Source: a bacterium
GTDB taxonomy: Bacteria; Cyanobacteriota; Sericytochromatia; S15B-MN24; VGJW01
Direction: 5' to 3'
DNA length: 6,526 nt
NCBI GenBank assembly: GCA_021790035.1
Contig: JAJYIO010000153.1
Location: 1-6,526, forward strand
Shown: positions 4,378 through 6,526 of the stretch, in pieces
Numbering within the stretch: the first letter of the stretch is position 1
Layout of the letters: each line of letters begins with the position of its first letter
Position numbers and translations under genes: made by a program
The notes under the pieces: model-generated
The model's input: the letters and a program-made list of their open reading frames with translations, nothing else
Database searches by the model: none
Told to the model about the DNA's origin: nothing

Positions 4378-6009
4378 TCAAAGTTGCTTGAAGAAGTCGT
4401 TGCCCTTGTCATCCACGAGGATGAACGCCGGGAAGTCCACGACCTCTATCTTCCAGACCGCTTCCATGCCGAGCTCGGGAAAGTCGATGCACTCCACCTT
4501 CTTGATGTTCTCCTCGGCCAGGAGCGCGGCCGGGCCGCCGATCGAGCCGAGATAGAACCCGCCGTACTTCTGGCAGGCGTCCGTGACCTGCTGACTCCGG
4601 TTGCCCTTGGCGATCATGACCAGCGAGGCTCCCAGCGATTGCAGGAGATCCACGTAAGAGTCCATCCGGCCCGCCGTCGTGGGGCCGAAGGAGCCAGAGG
4701 GCTTGCCGGGAGGAGTCTTGGCCGGGCCAGCGTAGTAGATCGGGTGCTCGAGGAGGTACCCGGGGAGCGGCTTGCCCGCGTCGACGATCTCCTTGAACTT
4801 GGCATGGGCGATGTCGCGAGCCACCACGATCGTGCCGTCCAGGAGCAGCGGTGTGGATACCGGATGCCTGGTCAGCTCGGACCGCACGGCATCGATGCCG
4901 AGGTCGAGGTTGATCCGGACGCCATGCTCGTGCTTGCCCCGGAAGCGGTCCGGGATCAGGCGGCCGGGATCTCGATCCAGCTCCTCGACCCAGATTCCAT
5001 CCGCGTTGATCTTGGCCTTGATGTTGCGGTCCCCGGAGCAAGAAACGCCCATACCCACCGGGCAGGAGGCGCCGTGCCGGGGCAAGCGGATGACGCGGAC
5101 GTCATGCGCGAAGTACTTGCCTCCGAACTGAGCGCCGATGCCGAGCTTGTAGGCGGCATCGAGCAGTTTTTGCTCGAGTTCGAGATCCCGGAATGCCTGG
5201 CCGTGCTCGTTTCCCTCGGTCGGGAGGGAGTCGTAGTATCTGGCGCTGGCGAGCTTGACCGTCTTGAGGCAAGCCTCCGCGCTGGTTCCCCCGACGGCGA
5301 AGGCGACGTGGTAGGGCGGGCAGGCCGCGGTGCCAAGGGACTTCATCTTGTCCAGCAGGAAGTTGAAGAGCTTGTCGGGCGTGAGAAGTGCCTTGGTCTC
5401 CTGGAAGAGGTAGGTCTTGTTGGCCGACCCGCCACCCTTGGCGATGAAGAGGAACTTGTACTCCATTCCGGGAGTCGCGTAGAGGTCGATCTGGGCCGGG
5501 AGATTGGTTCCGGTGTTGACCTCCTGGTACATGTCGAGCGCGACGGTCTGCGAGTAGCGGAGATTCTCCTCGGTGTAGGTCTGGTAGACCCCTCGCGACA
5601 GGTATTCCTCGTCGTTGACCCCGGTCCAGACCTGTTGCCCCTTCTTGCCCACGATCGTCGCGGTTCCGGTGTCCTGGCAGAGCGGAAGTTCGAATTTGGC
5701 GGCAACTTCCGCGTTGCGCAGCATGGCGATCGCCACGCCGCGATCGTTGGCCGAGGCCTCCGGATCCGAGAGGATCTTCGCGACCGACTCGTTGTGGCCG
5801 CAACGCAGGAGGAAACTGACGTCTCGCATCGCCTGGTTGGCCACGAGCGAGAGAACGGATGGATCGACCTTGAGGACCAGCTGCCCATCGAAGTCGACGA
5901 CGCGGATCCCGTCTCGGGAGAGAAGGCGGTAGGACGTTGTGTCCGGGCCAAGCGGGAACGGATCCTGGTAGTGAAATGCCTTCACCGGCGCCGGCTGTTT
6001 GACGGCCAT
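4378..6009 (-). CDS. fumA: Class I (Fe-S) fumarate hydratase, FumA/FumB type
   Basis: Catalyses the reversible hydration of fumarate to L-malate in the TCA cycle, using an oxygen-sensitive [4Fe-4S] cluster in the cytoplasm. The 543 residues match the single-chain E. coli FumA (548) almost throughout, from FHYQDPFPL at the N-terminus to FPAFILVDDKGNDFF at the C-terminus. Cluster ligands are Cys111 (LPLCQDTGT), Cys230 (AACPPYH) and Cys324 (GVSCSGDRN), with the same spacing (119 and 94) as in characterised class I enzymes. Active-site equivalents are Asp113, His312 (RLPRHGASC), Thr444 (GPTTAGRM) and Lys468 (AKGNRSQ). The alpha domain (about 20-330) and the beta domain (about 350-543) are fused, as in the one-chain form. 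The ATG at 6007-6009 is chosen because AGAGG lies seven bases upstream and the family begins here; the frame stays open 27 codons further up. It is the first gene of an operon with the cysteine-rich protein downstream. Confidence 0.97.
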   Translation of the reverse strand: MAVKQPAPVKAFHYQDPFPLGPDTTSYRLLSRDGIRVVDFDGQLVLKVDPSVLSLVANQAMRDVSFLLRCGHNESVAKILSDPEASANDRGVAIAMLRNAEVAAKFELPLCQDTGTATIVGKKGQQVWTGVNDEEYLSRGVYQTYTEENLRYSQTVALDMYQEVNTGTNLPAQIDLYATPGMEYKFLFIAKGGGSANKTYLFQETKALLTPDKLFNFLLDKMKSLGTAACPPYHVAFAVGGTSAEACLKTVKLASARYYDSLPTEGNEHGQAFRDLELEQKLLDAAYKLGIGAQFGGKYFAHDVRVIRLPRHGASCPVGMGVSCSGDRNIKAKINADGIWVEELDRDPGRLIPDRFRGKHEHGVRINLDLGIDAVRSELTRHPVSTPLLLDGTIVVARDIAHAKFKEIVDAGKPLPGYLLEHPIYYAGPAKTPPGKPSGSFGPTTAGRMDSYVDLLQSLGASLVMIAKGNRSQQVTDACQKYGGFYLGSIGGPAALLAEENIKKVECIDFPELGMEAVWKIEVVDFPAFILVDDKGNDFFKQL

Positions 6010-6016
6010 GGAAGTA

Positions 6017-6021
6017 CCTCT
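6017..6021 (-). promoter_or_regulatory. Ribosome binding site of the fumarase gene
   Basis: The - strand reads AGAGG, seven bases before the ATG at 6007-6009. This decides the start in favour of the protein beginning MAVKQPAPVKAFHYQ, rather than the longer open frame from 6090. Confidence 0.65.
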
Positions 6022-6088
6022 CGAGTGCGTGGCTGGCTGGAAAAAGGCGAACGAGACGCAGTCACCCCTTCTTGAAGCCTGTCTCTCC

Positions 6089-6096
6089 ATTGTATA
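6089..6096 (-). promoter_or_regulatory. Possible -10 region of the fumarase operon promoter
   Basis: The - strand reads TATACAAT, containing two overlapping -10-like hexamers (TATACA and TACAAT), about 80 bases upstream of the fumarase ATG. No good -35 box lies 16-18 bases upstream. If this is the promoter, it is weak, activator-dependent or read by another sigma factor. Confidence 0.35.
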
Positions 6097-6144
6097 CGGC
6101 CCGAAAAAGACCGACCGCCCGAAAATGTCCGGCCGGTCGACAAT

Positions 6145-6159
6145 GCGTAGAGACTACGC
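6145..6159. repeat. Inverted repeat GCGTAG-AGA-CTACGC
   Basis: A perfect 6-base inverted repeat with a three-base spacer, about 50 bases upstream of the fumarase -10 candidate. Its short, symmetric form would suit either a tiny RNA hairpin or a dimeric repressor/activator half-site pair. Confidence 0.5.
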
Positions 6160-6162
6160 GAA

Positions 6163-6172
6163 CCGGATCCGG
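6163..6172. repeat. 10-base perfect palindrome CCGGATCCGG
   Basis: A spacer-free, perfectly self-complementary decamer, four bases from the preceding inverted repeat. It may be a DNA-binding site. Chance occurrence is possible in GC-rich DNA, but the clustering makes it worth noting. Confidence 0.45.
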
Positions 6173-6191
6173 GACTGACGGCTTCCAGGAG

Positions 6192-6223
6192 TTCACCCCT
6201 CCCGATAGATCGGGAGGGGTGAA
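6192..6223. repeat. Strong 14-bp-stem hairpin
   Basis: Bases 6192-6205 (TTCACCCCTCCCGA) and 6210-6223 are perfectly complementary around a TAGA loop. This is the strongest secondary structure in the window outside the intron. Neither strand has a U-tract after it, so it is not a standard terminator. It could be a Rho-blocking or RNA-stabilising hairpin, part of a small RNA, or a copy of a dispersed palindromic repeat. Confidence 0.8.
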
Positions 6224-6276
6224 TGTGGAGGAGGAGGGTTCGGGGAAAGTACCAGCTTCGCGGCCTGCGCTCGCTT

Positions 6277-6294
6277 CCGATGGGAGTCTATCGG
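6277..6294. repeat. Inverted repeat CCGAT-N8-ATCGG
   Basis: Five-base arms at 6277-6281 and 6290-6294 around an eight-base spacer. Read on the - strand, the right arm gives CCCGATAGA, the same nine bases that form the tip of the 14-bp hairpin on + (6201-6209). This hints that the two structures share a motif. Confidence 0.35.
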
Positions 6295-6336
6295 GGGCGC
6301 CGGCCGAAATCTGGTAAAGAAACCGCCAAACATGGG

Positions 6337-6364
6337 AAAAGGTCGGTTTAAGGAAGCCGACCTT
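6337..6364 (-). terminator. Intrinsic terminator of the partial gene at the right edge
   Basis: On the - strand, AAGGTCGG (6357-6364) pairs perfectly with CCGACCTT (6339-6346) around a ten-base loop. The 3' arm runs directly into TTTT (6337-6340). It lies 25 bases after the TAA of the - strand gene ending at 6390, the right position and direction for a Rho-independent terminator. Confidence 0.7.
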
Positions 6365-6389
6365 CTGGAACTCGATCGAGACTCTGGCT

Positions 6390-6524
6390 TTACGCCGAGA
6401 GATTCAGAGTGCCCGAAGAGGAGCCACCCAGAGCCGTCTGCGCCAGGGCGAGGGTCTGGCCTTGCATGCTCGACATGAGGGGGCTGATTTCACTGGCCTG
6501 ATACAAACTCGTGACACCGAACTC
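6390..6524 (-). CDS. C-terminal end of an unrecognised protein (partial)
   Basis: The last 44 codons of a gene that continues beyond the window, ending with TAA at 6390-6392. The visible text begins EFGVTSLYQASEISPLMSSM and ends SSSGTLNLSA. It is small-residue-rich (Ser, Ala, Gly, Leu, Gln), lacks Lys and Cys, and shows no membrane helix. I do not recognise the family. The low-complexity helical look recalls small motility or surface-associated proteins, but that is only an impression. Support for it being coding comes from the well-placed intrinsic terminator just downstream and the natural composition of this frame; the two other - strand frames give a short stop-bounded or Arg/Pro-rich text. 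Confidence 0.55.
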   Translation of the reverse strand, partial: EFGVTSLYQASEISPLMSSMQGQTLALAQTALGGSSSGTLNLSA

Positions 6525-6526
6525 GG

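Larger units (their letters stand above)
6097..6336. other. Non-coding, palindrome-rich intergenic region
   Basis: I see no protein-coding gene here. An open frame across it on + has no ribosome site and no recognisable sequence. The region is dense in inverted repeats, listed separately. No T-tract follows any of them, so they are not ordinary intrinsic terminators. The stretch could encode a structured RNA, carry binding sites for the fumarase promoter, or be a small repeat element; the sequence alone does not decide. Confidence 0.5.

Noticed and set aside
4384..6075. A 563-codon open frame on + across nearly the whole fumarase gene
   Set aside because: It is antisense to a complete, highly conserved fumarase and is kept open by GC-rich codon bias. 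Its translation is rich in Asp, Val, Arg and Glu with no recognisable motifs.
6010..6090. The 27-codon N-terminal extension of the fumarase
   Set aside because: The family begins near the internal ATG, which has its own ribosome site, and the extension covers the likely transcript leader.
1..6526. CRISPR array, tRNA or rRNA genes
   Set aside because: No regularly spaced direct repeats were seen, and no tRNA cloverleaf or rRNA core sequence was recognised on either strand.

Overview
This window comes from a GC-rich bacterial genome, roughly two-thirds G+C by eye, with GTG starts and short gaps between genes. No 16S or other taxonomic marker is present, so I cannot name the lineage. The gene mix is a group IIC intron, a FumA-type class I fumarase, a half-length UvrC-like nuclease and MMPL and acyl-CoA-ligase remnants. 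It fits a free-living, heterotrophic, possibly uncultivated bacterium.

Left edge (1-266): the window opens inside the 3' end of a group II intron on the + strand. The last codons of its reverse transcriptase/maturase are followed at once by a complete domain V and a textbook domain VI with a bulged branch-point adenosine. This places the intron's 3' boundary at base 124. Bases 125-266 hold no gene. On the - strand, 267-1136 encodes a complete cysteine-based dual-specificity/tyrosine phosphatase with an unrecognised N-terminal extension.

Decayed block (about 1161-2760): two convergent remnants lie tail to tail. On + is an AMP-binding (acyl-CoA ligase family) gene that keeps its ATP-binding P-loop and its extreme C-terminal motifs but has lost everything between them and changes frame at the junction. 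On - is an MMPL-family transporter that keeps its first membrane helix and porter start, joined to the last helix of the family, with most of the protein gone. Both look like internal deletions of once full-length genes. The dead transporter still has a perfect TATAAT -10 box, which overlaps a divergent promoter for the next gene.

Repair gene (2835-3878, +): a UvrC-like protein with the GIY-YIG nuclease domain, a four-cysteine cluster motif and a UvrB-binding UVR segment, but without the C-terminal RNase H-like nuclease and HhH domains of full UvrC. It ends 15 bases from a convergent - strand operon.

Metabolic operon (6009 to 3894, -): a complete class I fumarase with all cluster and active-site residues, followed after 28 bases by a small cysteine-rich putative metal/cluster-binding protein of the YkgJ (CxxCxxCC) type. 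The two are probably co-transcribed, which suggests a metal or cluster-related partnership.

Right edge (6097-6526): a non-coding stretch unusually rich in perfect inverted repeats, including a 14-bp-stem hairpin. It is followed by an intrinsic terminator and the last 44 codons of an unrecognised - strand gene that runs off the window.
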